Positions 1 through 11,875 of a DNA stretch of 64,000 bases are shown in pieces (within the stretch, counting starts at the first letter, position 1; the number at the start of each line of letters is the position of its first letter). The stretch spans positions 6,599,535 through 6,663,534 of the forward strand of contig NC_091341.1 in assembly GCF_038502225.1 (NCBI RefSeq). Direction: 5' to 3'. The position numbers and the translations under genes were made by a program. The notes under the pieces are model-generated. The model did not search any database. It saw only the letters and a program-made list of their open reading frames with translations, and was not told the DNA's origin. The stretch is from Cherax quadricarinatus (taxonomy: Eukaryota > Arthropoda > Malacostraca > Decapoda > Parastacidae).

Positions 1-450
1 TCCTCTCATTAATTCTCTCTATCCGTGATTTAATTTCCTTTTTGACACAGTCAAAAACTTTAACTATTTTATCTCTATCAACAACGTCTGTAAGTTATTT
101 GTAATCACTGTTTAATTTCCTGACTAATACTGACTCTAGTACAATTTTTTTTAGCTAATACCATCTATTGTTCAAGCTTTTCTGTTCTCAATAACGATTT
201 TGCAGAATTACTTCAGTCTTAGATTTATATTCTTCCAGACCTTTCCTCTCCTTCTCTAAGCTCTTATTGACGTTTTCAAAAATGTCCTGTACTAGCTTCA
301 CCTGGTCTAATTCTATGTATAACTATATTCATAATTTTTGTACGGTATTAAACCTATATTCAGTATGATCCTTATTTTTAGTCAGTAACTGATTTAACAC
401 CTCTCTTTTCTTCATTATCTCAGCTTGCTCACTTAAGGAGGCATGTAAAA
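1..450 (-). pseudogene. decayed LINE ORF1-like fragment
   Basis: No open frame survives. The reverse complement resembles the region near 58.75-59.05 kb: both have stretches reading like a charged coiled coil (..KERKGLEEYK..) followed by a shared GATTACAAATAA block and a similar downstream lysine/glutamate-rich part. Two independent decayed copies of one sequence indicate a dispersed element. I infer the ORF1 of a CR1/L2-type LINE because the plus-strand copy is followed by LINE RT remnants. The window edge truncates it. Confidence 0.35.
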
Positions 451-548
451 TTTATGTTTTTTTTTTTGAAGTTGCATTTTTCATATTTAATTTCTCCATT
501 AATCCTTCCTGCCTTACCTGATTTTTTTCAGTTTGTCATTTTTTTACA

Positions 549-621
549 ACCACTAGTTGGAAAACTAGTGGTTGGAAAACTAGTGGTTGGAAAACTAGTG
601 GTTGGAAAACTAGTGGTTGGT
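549..621. repeat. 15-bp tandem repeat, about 4.7 copies
   Basis: The unit AAAACTAGTGGTTGG is repeated with near-perfect identity. Because 15 is divisible by three, it reads as KLVVG pentapeptides in a small plus-strand frame (454-762), which I do not regard as a gene. Confidence 0.9.
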
Positions 622-1526
622 ATAAACATAGCAATACTTAAACCTGGTACCATCTACCATGCTGTAAACTATGAGCCACTGTACTGTCGCGTTACTCTGT
701 TATTAGAGGCGCTATCACAAAGTTCCTGGACTGCCACGAGAAAAATATATAGGCCTACATAATCATCTATTTGAAGTTGTCTCCCTCGAGGCTAGTGACT
801 GATCCCAACACCTCTGACATTTCTCGAGACTTATCTGGACTACTTTACGGCGACTAGCAACGCCGCCACTCCAGCTCCACTTTATTTTTGGGAATACAAA
901 GAAATCACGGACCCAGATCTGGTGAGTAGGGAGGGTAGAGGACGAGCGCCATGTTGTTTTTGGACAGAAAGTGAGGGTCTTTTTTATTTTTTGTCAGCAA
1001 GCAGGGCATAAATTTTACAACCACTCGCCTCATGTTCATATATTCAATCAAAATTCTTTGGCACGACCCATAAGGAATTTCTACAGCACTTGTACCTTCA
1101 TGGATACTCTGACGACTATCCTCGTCATTTTTAATTGAAGTTCCTGTTTTGAATCGGGGAAACTATTCAAAACACTCTGTCCGACTCATTGCTTCGTCGT
1201 CAAATGCTTGCTGAAGCATTTTGTGAGTTCCACCAGCTATTTTACCCAGCCGGAAAGGCAATTTCATACACACACACAACCACACGCTGCTGTTTCTTTT
1301 AAAGATTGCATTCCGTTATACAAAAAAATGCAACAATGGAACTACGCGACAAAAAAAAAAAAAATGTCCATCTAACCTCAGTGGAATAACCGAGCACACT
1401 CAAACTCGCCCCACTGCGTCACAAAGCAGTGATCTACACCGCCGCCATATTTTTACCCAGGAAGGTGAAAATTCGAGTACGAGAACTTTTTGATATCACC
1501 TGGTACATTGATATATTATTACATTA
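622..1526. other. no recognisable gene
   Basis: Mixed-composition DNA with short homopolymers (A-run near 1351) and no long frame, RNA gene or repeat that I recognise. Confidence 0.5.
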
Positions 1527-1580
1527 TTAATATTGTTATTATTATTATGGGGAGCGTTAAACCTGTAGGGATTACACAGC
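1527..1580 (-). repeat. fragment of (TAA)n-tailed SINE-like family B
   Basis: ATTATTATTATGG is followed by the GAGCGTTAAACCTGTAGG motif and a TTACACAGC block. This is the tail-proximal part of the family seen at 20038, 22176, 26711, 27374 and 42234. Strand is given with the (TAA)n tail as the 3' end. Confidence 0.55.
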
Positions 1581-1740
1581 ATATTAATATATTTTACATT
1601 AATTTCCTTCTATTTTTGGTGGGCCGCCACTCACATAGAACGCTATACTTCCTTCACTAAAAAACAGGAACAGTCATAGCTTTGTCTTCTCCCCCCACCC
1701 CAGGATTGACGTTCATTCTTTTAGGTGTTACACTCATGTG

Positions 1741-2029
<289 letters not shown>

Positions 2030-2080
2030 GATTCAGAGTTCAGACCCCGGGAGTTAACTCTCATTTCCTGGTTTTACTGA

Positions 2081-3687
2081 CCTCAGGTCTCCTGGGTCTC
2101 AGGTCTCCTGGGCCTCAGGTCTCCTGGGCCTCAGGTCTCCTGGGTCTCAGGTCTCCTGGGTCTCAGGTCTTCTGGGTCTCAGGTCTCCTGGGTCTCAGAT
2201 CTCCTGGGTCTCAGGTCACGTGGGCCTCCTGGGTCTCAGGTCTCCTGGGTCTCAGGTCTCCTGGGTCTCAGGTCTCCTGAGCCTCAGGTCTCCTGGGTCT
2301 CAGGTCTCCTGGGCCTCAGGTCTCCTGGGTCTCAGGTCTCCTGGGCCTCAGGTCTCCTGGGCCTCAGGTCTCCTGGGCCTCAGGTCTCCTGGGCCTCAGG
2401 TCTCCTGGGTCTCAGGTCTCCTGGGTCTCAGGTCTCCTGGGCCTCAGGTCTCCTGGGCCTCAGGTCTCCTGGGCCTCAGGTCTCCTGGGTCTCAGGTCTC
2501 CTGGGTCTCAGGTCTCCTGGGCCTCAGGTCTCCTGGGTCTCAGGTCTCCTGGTCTCAGGTCTCCTGGGTCTCAGGTCTCCTGGGCCTCAGGTCTCCTGGG
2601 CCTCAGGTCTCCTGGGTCTCAGGTCTCCTGGGCCTCAGGTCTCCTGGGCCTCAGGTCTCCTGGGCCTCAGGTCTCCTGGGCCTCAGGTCTCCTGGGCCTC
2701 AGGTCTCCTGGGCCTGAGGCCTCCTGGGCCTCAGGTCTCCTGGGCCTCAGGTCTCCTGGGCCTCAGGTCTCCTGGGCCTCAGGTCTCCTGGGCCTCAGGT
2801 CTCCTGGGCCTCAGGTCTCCTGGGCCTCAGGTCTCCTGGGCCTCAGGCCTCCTGGGCCTCAGGTCTCCTGGGCCTCAGGTCTCCTGGGTCTCAGGTCTCC
2901 TGGGCCTCAGGTCTCCTGGGCCCCAGGTCTCCTGGGCCTCAGGTCTCCTGGGTCTCAGGTCTCCTGGTCCTCAGGTCTCCTGGGTCTCAGGTCTCCTGGG
3001 CCTCACGTCTCCTGGGTCTCAGGTCTCCTGGGCCTCAGGTCTCCTGGGCCTCAGGTCTCCTGGGCCTCAGGTCTCCTGGGCCTCAGGTCTCCTGGGTCTC
3101 AGGTCTCCTGGACCTCAGGTCTCCTGGGCCTCAGGTCTCCTGGGCCTCAGGTCTCCTGGGCCTCAGGTCTCCTGGGCCTCAGGTCTCCTGGGCCTCAGGT
3201 CTCCTGGGCCTCAGGTCTCCTGGGCCTCAGGTCTCCTGGGCCTCAGGTCTCCTGGGTCTCAGGTCTCCTGGGCCTCAGGTCTCCTGGGCCTCAGGTCTCC
3301 TGGGCCTCAGGTCTCCTGGGTCTCAGGTCTCCTGGGCCTCAGGTCTCCTGGGCCTCAGGTCTCCTGGGCCTCAGGTCTCCTGGGCCTCAGGTCTCCTGGG
3401 CCTCAGGTCTCCTGGGCCTCAGGTCTCCTGGGCCTCAGGTCTCCTGGGCCTCAGGTCTCCTGGGCCTCAGGTCTCCTGGGCCTCAGGTCTCCTGGGCCTC
3501 AGGTCTCCTGGGCCTCAGGTCTCCTGGGCCTCAGGTCTCCTGGGCCTCAGGTCTCCTGGGCCTCAGGTCTCCTGGGCCTCAGGTCTCCTGGGCCCCAGGT
3601 CTCCTGGGCCTCAGGTCTCCTGGGCCTCAGGTCTCCTGGGCCTCAGGTCTCCTGGGTCTCAGGTCTCCTGGGTCTCAGGTCTCCTGG
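2081..3687. repeat. 16-bp minisatellite, about 100 copies
   Basis: The unit GGTCTCCTGGGCCTCA recurs over 1.6 kb with two main variants (GGGCCTCA and GGGTCTCA), rare single-base changes and one short unit near 2550. T-type variants cluster at the two ends and C-type homogenised blocks lie in the centre, as expected from internal array expansion. Because 16 is not a multiple of three, an open frame repeats every 48 bp (16 residues); the 145- and 165-residue frames here are by-products, not genes. Confidence 0.97.
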
Positions 3688-4044
3688 ACAACACCACTTG
3701 ATCTAGCGCAGTCTATTCACTCACCACCCTGCACCTAAAAATGTACATATATTTAGTGACACGTTATGTAATAGCATAACATAACAAACGCACACTTCCC
3801 TAGTGCAGGAAAACAGAGAGAGGAAGCTCGATAATATGGTTGGATCATCTTACCTAAAACTGTGTTTAGTTTTCAGGACCAGTCTCTGTATAATAGTCTA
3901 TAATTGTTTTCATTATTATTACGGTTTATAATTGTGACTCGCACTTCTTCCTCCTTCATCGTATTACATTTATTATACGGTAAATTCCGCATCTCCCTAT
4001 GAGATGTAGAGCCAAACTGTGGCTCCCATCGGGGATGGCAGATT
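3688..4044. other. no recognisable gene
   Basis: AT-rich spacer between the minisatellite and the 3' end of the minus-strand LINE. No feature recognised. Confidence 0.5.
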
Positions 4045-4149
4045 GGTAATACCTGGAGACTACCTGGAGGGCATTTCGGGGATCAATGCCCCCACGGCCC
4101 GGTCCACGATCAGGCCTCCCAGTGGATCAGGGCCTGATCAACGAGGCTG

Positions 4150-4344
4150 TTACTGCTGGCCGCAGTAACCACATCCAGGCTGATCCGGCACCGTCTTTAG
4201 GTATCTGTCGAGTTCCCTCTTGAAGACAACCAGGGGTCTACCGGTAATGCCCCCTATTGCTGGTGGGAGGCTGTTGAACAGTCTTGGGCCCCGGACACTT
4301 ATTGCGTTTTCTCTTAGTGTACCAGTGACTCCCCTACTTTTCAC
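4150..4344 (-). pseudogene. LINE ORF2 C-terminal tail
   Basis: The 64-residue frame contains ISVRGPRLFNSLPPAI and FKRELDRYLKTVPDQPG, the post-RT tail common in CR1/L2-like ORF2 proteins. It is out of frame with the RT just upstream, so one frameshift separates them. The homologous tail in the second copy is at about 24.30-24.47 kb. Confidence 0.8.
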
Positions 4345-5384
4345 TGTAGGTATGTTGCATTGTATGGAGTGATTGATGTGGGCATATTAGGGACCAGTCT
4401 CTCCAGAATCTTCCAGGTGTAGATTATGATATATCTCTCTCGCCTGCGCTCCAGTGAGTACAAGTCAAGTGCTTCCAGGCGCTCCCAGTAGTTAAGATGT
4501 TTGATGGAACTTATACGTGCAGTAAAGGTTCTCTGTACATTCTCTAATTCTGCAATTTCACCTACTTTGAATGGGGATGTTATTGTAGAACAGTATTCCA
4601 GCCTAGACAGAACAGGTGATTTAAAAAGGATCATCACTGGCTTAGCATCTCTTGTCTTGAATGTTCTCAGTATCCATCCTATCAGTTTCCTCGCAGATGC
4701 GATAGTGGCATTGATGTGGCCCATGAAGGTGAGGTCTTCGGATATTACCACACCCAGGTCCTTCACATTACTTTTCCGCTCTATTGTGTGATTAGAGTTA
4801 GTAGTGTACTCAGTCCTAGTTATTATTTCCTCCAGTTTTCCATAACGGAGTAGTTGGAATTTGTCTTCATTGAACATCATATTGTTCTCTGTTGCCCATT
4901 GGAAAACTTGGTTTATATCATCTTGAACCTTTGGCGTGTCCTCAATGGATGACACTCTCATGCAGATCCTAGTATCGTCTGCAAAGGGTGATACAGTGCT
5001 GTGGTTTACATCTCTTTTTCTGTCTGATATGAGAATAAGGAACAGGATAGGTGCGAGTGCTGTGCCTTGCGGTACGGAGCTCCTCACAATAGCAGCATCT
5101 GATTTACCTCTGTTTACCACTACTCTTTGTGTGCGGTTGGTTAGGAAGTTGAAGATCCATCTCCCCACTTTGCCAGTTATCCCTTTAGCACGCATTTTGT
5201 GTGCTATTACACCATAGTCGCACTTGTCAAAGGCTTTTGCAAAGTCTGTGTATACTACATCTGCATTCTGTTTGTTTTCCAGTGCGTCTAGGACCATATC
5301 ATAGTGGTCAAGCAGTTGCGAAAGGCAGGAACGACCTGTTCTGAAACCATGTTGCCCTGGGTTGTGCAATTTTTGGGAGTCCAT
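4341..5384 (-). pseudogene. LINE reverse transcriptase, core and thumb
   Basis: This 347-residue frame carries the RT motifs in order: QHGFRTGRSC, VYTDFAKAFDKCDYGVI (palm motif A, D of DFAKAFD), SSVPQGTALAPILF (motif B), FADDTRI (motif C; the FADD catalytic pair is intact), FNEDKFQLL (motif D) and VKDLGVVI. The thumb region ends with LYSLERRRERYIIIYTWKILE. RT copies element RNA into cDNA at the target site. The catalytic aspartates are present, but the chain is cut by a stop just upstream and a frameshift downstream. Confidence 0.88.
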
Positions 5385-5441
5385 GTGGTTTGCTATCCTG
5401 CTTCTTAGAACTCTTTCAAAGATTTTTATGATGTGGGACGT

Positions 5442-6202
5442 TTAGGCTATTGGTCTATAGGTCTTAGCTACTGCTTTGCTGCCACCTTTATGGAGTGGGG
5501 CTATATCTGTTGTTTTTAGTGACTGTGGAATCTCACCTGTGTCTATGCTCCTTCTCCATAGCATACTTAGGGCCCTTGAGAAGGGTTTCTTGCAGTTCTT
5601 AATGAACACCGAGTTCCACGAGTCTGGGCCTGGGGCTGAGTGCATGGGTATGTCGTCGATGGCTTTCTCAAAGTCTAGTGGAGTTAGGGTTATGTCTTGC
5701 ATACATTGGCAGGGTTTTGAGGCTCATTCATGAAAAAATTGTTTGGATTTTCTATCTTTAGACTGGTTAGTGGCTCGCTGAACTCTGAGTCATATTGCAA
5801 TTTCAGTATCTCACTCATTTCTTTGTTGTCGTCTGTGTAGGATCCGTCTTGTCTGAGCAGGGGCACTATAATGGAAGTGATTTTTGACTTGTTTTGGGCA
5901 TATGAAAAGAAATATTTCGAATTTCTTTCAATTTCACTAATTGCTTTTAGCTCCTCTTGTCTCTCCTGGATCCTGTATGAGTCCTTTAACTTTAGCTCAA
6001 TATTTTCCACTTCCCTGGTTAGCACTTCCTTCCGTGTATCAGATAATCTGGCATTCTTGAAGAGCTCAATGATTCTTCGTCTTCTCCTGTAGAGGGAGTC
6101 TCTCTCTCTCCACTTTACTTTTTTTTTTCTTATAGGAATATACCTTGAACATACTTCAGCTACCAGGAGAACGATCTTTTCAAGGCATTGGTTAGGGTTC
6201 AT
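5442..6202 (-). pseudogene. LINE ORF2 linker and RT N-terminal fingers
   Basis: The part at 5442-5702 has APGPDSWNSVFIKNC and APLHKGGSKAVAKTYRPIA, the typical entry into RT, and is in frame with the RT core except for one premature TAA where the second copy reads leucine (YRPITLTSH). The part at 5690-6202 is the lysine/glutamate-rich linker between endonuclease and RT (..YIPIRKKKVKWRERDSLYRRRRRII..). A one-base frameshift near 5700 divides the two. Confidence 0.8.
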
Positions 6203-6326
6203 GTAATTTAAGATATCCTCCCAGCATGTTTCATTTAAGGGATAGTTTACCTGATCCCAGATGATGTTCTTGTTGTTGAAGTTGAATTTGGTAAAGGTAC
6301 CCTCATAGGTGTATGCATCTTGCCGA

Positions 6327-7149
6327 TCAGATTAGATTGTGATCAGAATTTGTTGTTTTTGATATTGTTATATTCCTTACCAGGTACTCATTATTTGTGA
6401 AAATAAGGTCCAGTGTGTTCTCCAGTCTTGTTGGCTCCACTATCTGCTGACTTAGGGTGTGTTTGTTGCAGAAATTCAGCAGCTCCTGTGTGTGTGATCT
6501 TTCATCTGAGCTGCCTCCAGGGATTATTTCTGCTACAACATTATTTGCTATATTCTTCCATTTTGTGTGTCTTAGATTGAAATCACCAACCAGCAAGATG
6601 TTTGGGGATGGGGCTGGAATGTTTTCCAGACAGGAGTCAATTTTTGATAGTTGTTCTTTTAACTGTTGGGAAGTTGCATCCTGTGGCTTATATACAAGTA
6701 CAATGACTAAGTTGTTTTGGTTCTCGATTTTTATTGTCAGAACTTCAACTACATCATTTGTGGTGTTCAGTATCTCTGTGCAAATGAGAGACTCTTTGAC
6801 ATACAGGCCAACCCCCCCCCCCTTGTTGCCTGTTCTTTCTGTCACATCTGAAAAGGCTGTATCCATGTATTCATATTTCACTGTCAAAGTAATCTCTTAC
6901 GCGGGTCTCTGTGAAAGCTGCAAACAGTTCATTTGATTCCCCGAGAAGTCCACTAATGAAAGGTATTTTGTTGTTGGTGGATGGCTTAAGGCCCTGTATA
7001 TTAGCAAATATAAATGAGGTTGTGTTGCATGTTTGTTGGGGGGATTTTGTTGTTGGCATCAGGAGCTGTGAGTCCGGAGGCGCCACTGGCTGTGCTTCCA
7101 GTCCAACAAGGCTCCAAGGTGGTGGACTATTTTGGTTATCTTTTTTCAT
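6327..7149 (-). pseudogene. LINE APE-type endonuclease
   Basis: Two overlapping frames (6871-7149 and 6327-6887) together give an exonuclease-endonuclease-phosphatase domain: FANIQGLKP at the start, FAAFTETRV with the catalytic Glu, GGGVGLYVKES, VYKPQDA, LLVGDFNLRHTKW (GDxN), LDLIFTNN and NSDHNLI (SDH). This enzyme nicks target DNA to prime reverse transcription. All signature residues are visible, but frameshifts near 6880 and below 6327 break the chain. The run of Cs near 6811 is a likely slippage site. Confidence 0.85.
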
Positions 7150-7171
7150 TTTCTTTCTTCGTCTTCTAGCA

Positions 7172-7500
7172 CTAAAAAATCACTTGGGGTGTTGTCATAG
7201 CTCCCATACCTATTATAATGTGTTGTATGGGGTGTGTGCCTCCTGGTTCTTTTAAATGGTATGCTGTGCAATTGGTATTGTAACATTGTTTTTCAAGGAC
7301 TGAAGACTGACACATCTCAGGGTGGAAGTATTTGCAAGAGGTAGAACGACACACTCCCTTAGACAGGAGGTCACGGCATTGTTTGGGATGCTCAAAGTTG
7401 CATGCCTCATTCGTTTTCCCTGATATTCCATGTTAACAGATGTCCCAAACATAGAATTTGCACCACTTTGTTTTTGGCTGGGTACAATTCGTGCTGGATG
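7172..7500 (-). pseudogene. LINE ORF1 CCCH zinc-finger array
   Basis: Joining adjacent frames gives three C..C..C-x3-H units: one beginning KWCKFYVWDIC and ending CNFEHP, one with GVCRSTSCKYFHP, and one with QCYNTNCTAYH. CCCH fingers usually bind RNA, so an element-RNA binding role is plausible. A stop and a frameshift interrupt the first unit. From 7500 to about 7890 the same strand reads as a Ser/Thr-rich linker (..SSTVTNAIAPSTDLVESSS..). The array lies between the PHD-like finger and the endonuclease; a stop at about 7172 separates it from the endonuclease frame. Confidence 0.65.
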
Positions 7501-7941
7501 CATTCCTAATCTGTGCCAGCCCTAGAGTTGCACTACAGTCCTCCATAGCCAAACCAGACACACCACCATCTGTTGTCATGGCACCAACATTTTTCCTGGA
7601 AGAGGACTCCCTGACTACATCTGTACTAGAGGCTATGACTGTGATGGCTGCAGAAGAGTCTACCCTTGAAGAGGACTCTACTAAATCTGTACTAGGGGCT
7701 ATGGCATTGGTGACTGTGGAGGAGTCTTTAAGTGGATCTGGATTTTCACAATGGCTGGGGGTTGGGTCTGGGTCAGCCCTAGGGCTGGGAACTGAGCTAG
7801 CTGTTGTTTTTGTTTCCTGTGTTTTTTTCCAGTGGGTATCTGCTTATTTCTGGGTCGGCTGTTGTAGACTGGGCATTCTGTGTTAGACTTTACTCCTCTC
7901 CTATCTTCCCATGCTCTATATATGTATTCCAGGTAGACTAT

Positions 7942-8187
7942 TCAATAGTTACTCCTTTTCTTGTGTTTATTGTTTATTAGCCGTCTGAGTGCTTTCCTGA
8001 TATCTGTCCATAGTTCCACATCCCTGTTGCAGATCCAGAAATACCTATCTAGATAGATGTCATTTTTGGTTGCAGTGTTTATTATTGCACAGGTAACATA
8101 ATGTTTTGAGAAGCAAAGGTTGCATGTGATTCTAGATTTTTTCCCAAGAGTCTTTTCACATGCCCCACAGGTATACTGTACTGCCAT
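7942..8187 (-). pseudogene. LINE ORF1 PHD-like zinc finger
   Basis: The 81-residue frame begins MAVQYTCGACEKTL and continues ITCNLCFSKHYVTC, then FWICNRDV. This matches C-x2-C, C-x2-C, H-x3-C and the W-x-C start of a C4HC3 PHD-type finger; the last Cys of the final pair appears to be lost. PHD fingers are known in ORF1 proteins of some CR1 elements. The frame ends at TAG-type codons near 7942, then the Ser/Thr linker begins. Confidence 0.6.
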
Positions 8188-8204
8188 CCTGCTTGTATCC
8201 TATT

Positions 8205-8511
8205 TACAAGTGGGTACCAGAAGAACCTGATCTTCACTTTACCTTTCAGCTCTGCACGCAGGTGTGGGTGTTATAGGTCAATACATGGGTATGTGGGATG
8301 TAATTAGTATGGAGACTTATTACCCACTAAAAACTTTTGTGTTGTATAACATCATATATCATACATCCTAGGAGGGGTGTTAATGTTGCAGTTTAAAAAC
8401 TGTAGTGTAAAGCACCCTTCTGGCAAGACAGTGATGGAGTGAATGATGGTGAAAGTTTTTCTTTTTCGGGCCACCCTGCCTTGGTGGGAATCGGCCAGTG
8501 TGATAATAATA

Positions 8512-8566
<55 letters not shown>

Positions 8567-8770
8567 ATCCTACAGCATCTGATTCCTGTCATGATCACTG
8601 CTGTTTATCTTATCCTGGGCTTTACTTTACCTTTCAGCTCTGCACTCAGGTGTGGTGTTATGTGGTCAATGCATGGATATGTGGAATGTAATTAGTATAT
8701 GGACTTATTACACATTAAAAAAAATATTTTATCATGTATCCTACAGCATCTAATTTCTGTCATGATCACT
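8205..8770 (-). repeat. tandem 171-bp units upstream of the LINE
   Basis: CAGCATCTGATTCC at 8573 recurs as CAGCATCTAATTTC at 8744, and the block CTTTACCTTTCAGCTCTGCA occurs at about 8236 and 8622. These are partial tandem copies of a unit of about 171 bp lying just 5' of the LINE reading frames on its transcribed strand. Tandem 5' UTR monomers acting as promoters are known in other LINEs (for example mouse L1); that role here is inferred. Confidence 0.65.
8359..8572 (+). mobile_element. 5'-truncated RTE-like 3' tail with 12-13 bp target duplication
   Basis: TCATACATCCTA occurs at 8359-8370 and again at 8561-8572. Between them lies the 3' terminus of the RTE-like LINE (GGAGGGGTGTTAATG... GGAATCGGCCAGTGTG), then (ATA)n and a poly-A of about 45 bases. 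Perfect flanking repeats and a poly-A tail are direct evidence of target-primed retrotransposition into a 171-bp unit. Confidence 0.88.
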
Positions 8771-9064
8771 GCTGTTTATCTTATCCTGGGCAGTTATATG
8801 TAGTGGTGGCTGGGTTTCAGCGGTGAAAGGTAGTTCGGTGGTCAGGGGTATTGGTGCCATGGGGGGTGGGGACCATCCCCGCTGGTTGGGGTGTCAGAGG
8901 GGGAGGGTGGCGGGAGGATTGGTGGTGGGTTATCCTTTTCCACTATCTAATCACTGCATGTTCACTGTTTCCCTGCACATTAATCCACTATTCTTGTTTT
9001 ATTACTTCTACTATGGCTTAATACTCATCCAGTTTGTATCCCCACGTCTCCACTTTGCTTGGTT

Positions 9065-9692
9065 TGGTGATGAGGTGGGTCCGTGGTATGGGTGCCAGCA
9101 GGGGTGATGAGGTGGGTCCGTGGTATGGGTGCCAGCAGGGGTGATGAGGTGGGTCCGTGGTATGGGTGCCAGCAGTGGTGATGAGGTGGGTCCGTGGTAT
9201 GGGTGCCAGCAGTGGTGATGAGGTGGGTCCGTGGTATGGGTGCCAGCAGTGGTGATGAGGTGGGTCCGTGGTATGGGTGCCAGCAGGGGTGATGAGGTGG
9301 GTCCGTGGTATGGGTGCCAGCAGTGGTGATGAGGTGGGTCCGTGGTATGGGTGCCAGCAGTGGTGATGAGGTGGGTCCGTGGTATGGGTGCCAGCAGGGG
9401 TGATGAGGTGGGTCCGTAGTATGGGTGCCAGCAGTGGTGATGAGGTGGGTCCGTGGTATGGGTGCCAGCAGTGGCGATGAGGTGGGTCCGTGGTATGAGT
9501 GCCAGCAGGGGTGATGAGGTGGGTCCGTGGTATGGGTGCCAGCGGGGGTGATGAGGTGGGTCCGTGGTATGGGTGCCAGCAGGGGTGATGAGGTGGGTCC
9601 GTGGTATGGGTGCCAGCAGTGGTGATGAGGTGGGTCCGTGGTATGGGTGCCAGCAGGGGTGATGAGGTGGGTCCGTTGTATGGGTGCCAGCA
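9065..9692. repeat. 36-bp minisatellite, about 17 copies
   Basis: The unit begins GGTGATGAGGTGGGTCCG and ends GGGTGCCAGCAG, with CAG/GGG variation at the unit end. Since 36 is divisible by three, 222- and 231-residue frames stay open on the minus strand as 12-residue repeats; these are not supported as genes. The flanks (8847-8915 and 9690-9760) share a G-rich block containing CCCCGCTG, hinting that the array expanded inside a duplicated sequence. Confidence 0.95.
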
Positions 9693-10928
9693 AGGGGGGG
9701 AACCACCCCCGCTGATTGGGGTACGATGGGGTCGGCGGGGGGTAGGTGAGGGGATCAGTGTGGTGACCGTAAACTTGTGCAGTTTGTCCCCATATAATTA
9801 CACCATTGCTTACACTAGCACTCGGATTTAAGAGGATTTAAAAGGATTACTCTCATCCACAATTCAGTACACTATATCACTGCCTATTCAAATCCTTTTT
9901 CCTCGTTATAACACCTGTACGATAGTTTACATTTCTCTATCACCTCTGGCAATAATTTTTCCTGGTGGTGGTCGACCCACATATATTCCATACATTATAC
10001 ACTATGTATTGGGTATTTGACAGATTGCTGTAATCCACAATTTAAGATCACTATATCACTGAACATCAATACCTCGCCATTCACTATATTCCTTACATGG
10101 TATGAGAAACAATCCTTCAATAAAAAACACGACCCACTGTGTGGTAACACCTGTAGGCCTAGTTCGTTCTTTTGTATCCAAGTTACCAAACTACTAATTA
10201 CTTTATTTCTTGATGTATTTCAGTTTCTTCTCGATCCGAGAAAAGTATTTCCATACTGCATAACCAGAGCCCCAGTACGTCAGTGCTCGTGAAAGTAATA
10301 GTGCCGAGTGTGGCACAAGACTCTTATGTAGCTTAATATTAACCTTGAAGATCTGAAGCAAATCAGAATAGGTATTTACAAGGTATCACATGGACACTAA
10401 TATCTCAATACTTCAGTAAAAATAGTAAATTAGAATACACACAGAAAAACTAATTCAAACCTCCCACTAAGAAACACTTGCTTAGAAACCAAACTGAGGA
10501 GGCCTTCGTATGTTACCCCCAGAGAAACTATTATCCTAAAATGCACTAACACATTAATTAAGTCGAGAGCCGCTCAGAATTTGCATTACCAAGAACCAGC
10601 GTTGAAGGGGCGGAAGACAATTAGATATGGCATATACAAAAACTCGCATGAAAACCATTGTTTCAATTTTCCCAGTTTTTCCATAAAGAAATGGCGCCGC
10701 TCTTGTTCATATAGACCTGAACCAGAGGCATAATCTGCTGCTTTGTTACCACACACATAGTAACAAATATTTATATAGGCAAGGGAAGGGAAGGACCAGA
10801 GTTCCTGAGACCAACTCAGTCACAGAGCTACGCGGCTCATATACCCTTCACTCCTAGGTCAATGTAAACTTAAGATAATAAAATATTGCCAGTTTAACAA
10901 GGATTTCTGTATAAAAGGGTGGGAGTAC
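9693..10928. other. no recognisable gene
   Basis: After a G-rich remnant to about 9760 the sequence is AT-rich, with no long frame and no repeat I recognise. Confidence 0.5.
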
Positions 10929-11138
10929 CCTCTCCAGTTGCACCCAAACACCACATTGAAATACTACTCAAAAAGGTGACATTTGTTTATATTAAACTTT
11001 TTATCCTATAACTAAAGTGAAACATAATACAATCCTCTCCAGTTGCACCCACACACCACATTGAAATACTACTCAAAATGGTGACATTTGTTTATATTAA
11101 ACTTTTTATCCTATAACTAAAGTGAAACATAATACAAT
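10929..11138. repeat. 105-bp tandem duplication
   Basis: CCTCTCCAGTTGCACCCA starts at 10929 and at 11034. The two 105-bp copies differ at about two positions, so the duplication is recent. Confidence 0.93.

Positions 11139-11875
<737 letters not shown>

Larger units (their letters stand above)
4045..8190 (-). mobile_element. CR1/L2-like LINE, nearly complete, decayed
   Basis: Reading right to left it encodes a PHD-like finger, a Ser/Thr-rich linker, three CCCH fingers, an APE endonuclease, a reverse transcriptase and a conserved C-terminal tail, then a 3' UTR ending near TACCTGGAGACTACC. A second copy at 23.0-24.6 kb shares the RT, tail and 3' UTR. Frameshifts and stops separate the domains, so it cannot be autonomous as it stands. 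The order and the tail (ISVRG..LFNSLP..FKRELDRYL) fit the CR1/L2/Jockey assemblage; I cannot place the clade without a tree. Confidence 0.85.

Noticed and set aside
9011..9706. 231- and 222-residue minus-strand frames
   Set aside because: They are the 36-bp minisatellite read as 12-residue repeats; both frames are open because the unit length is divisible by three and lacks stops.
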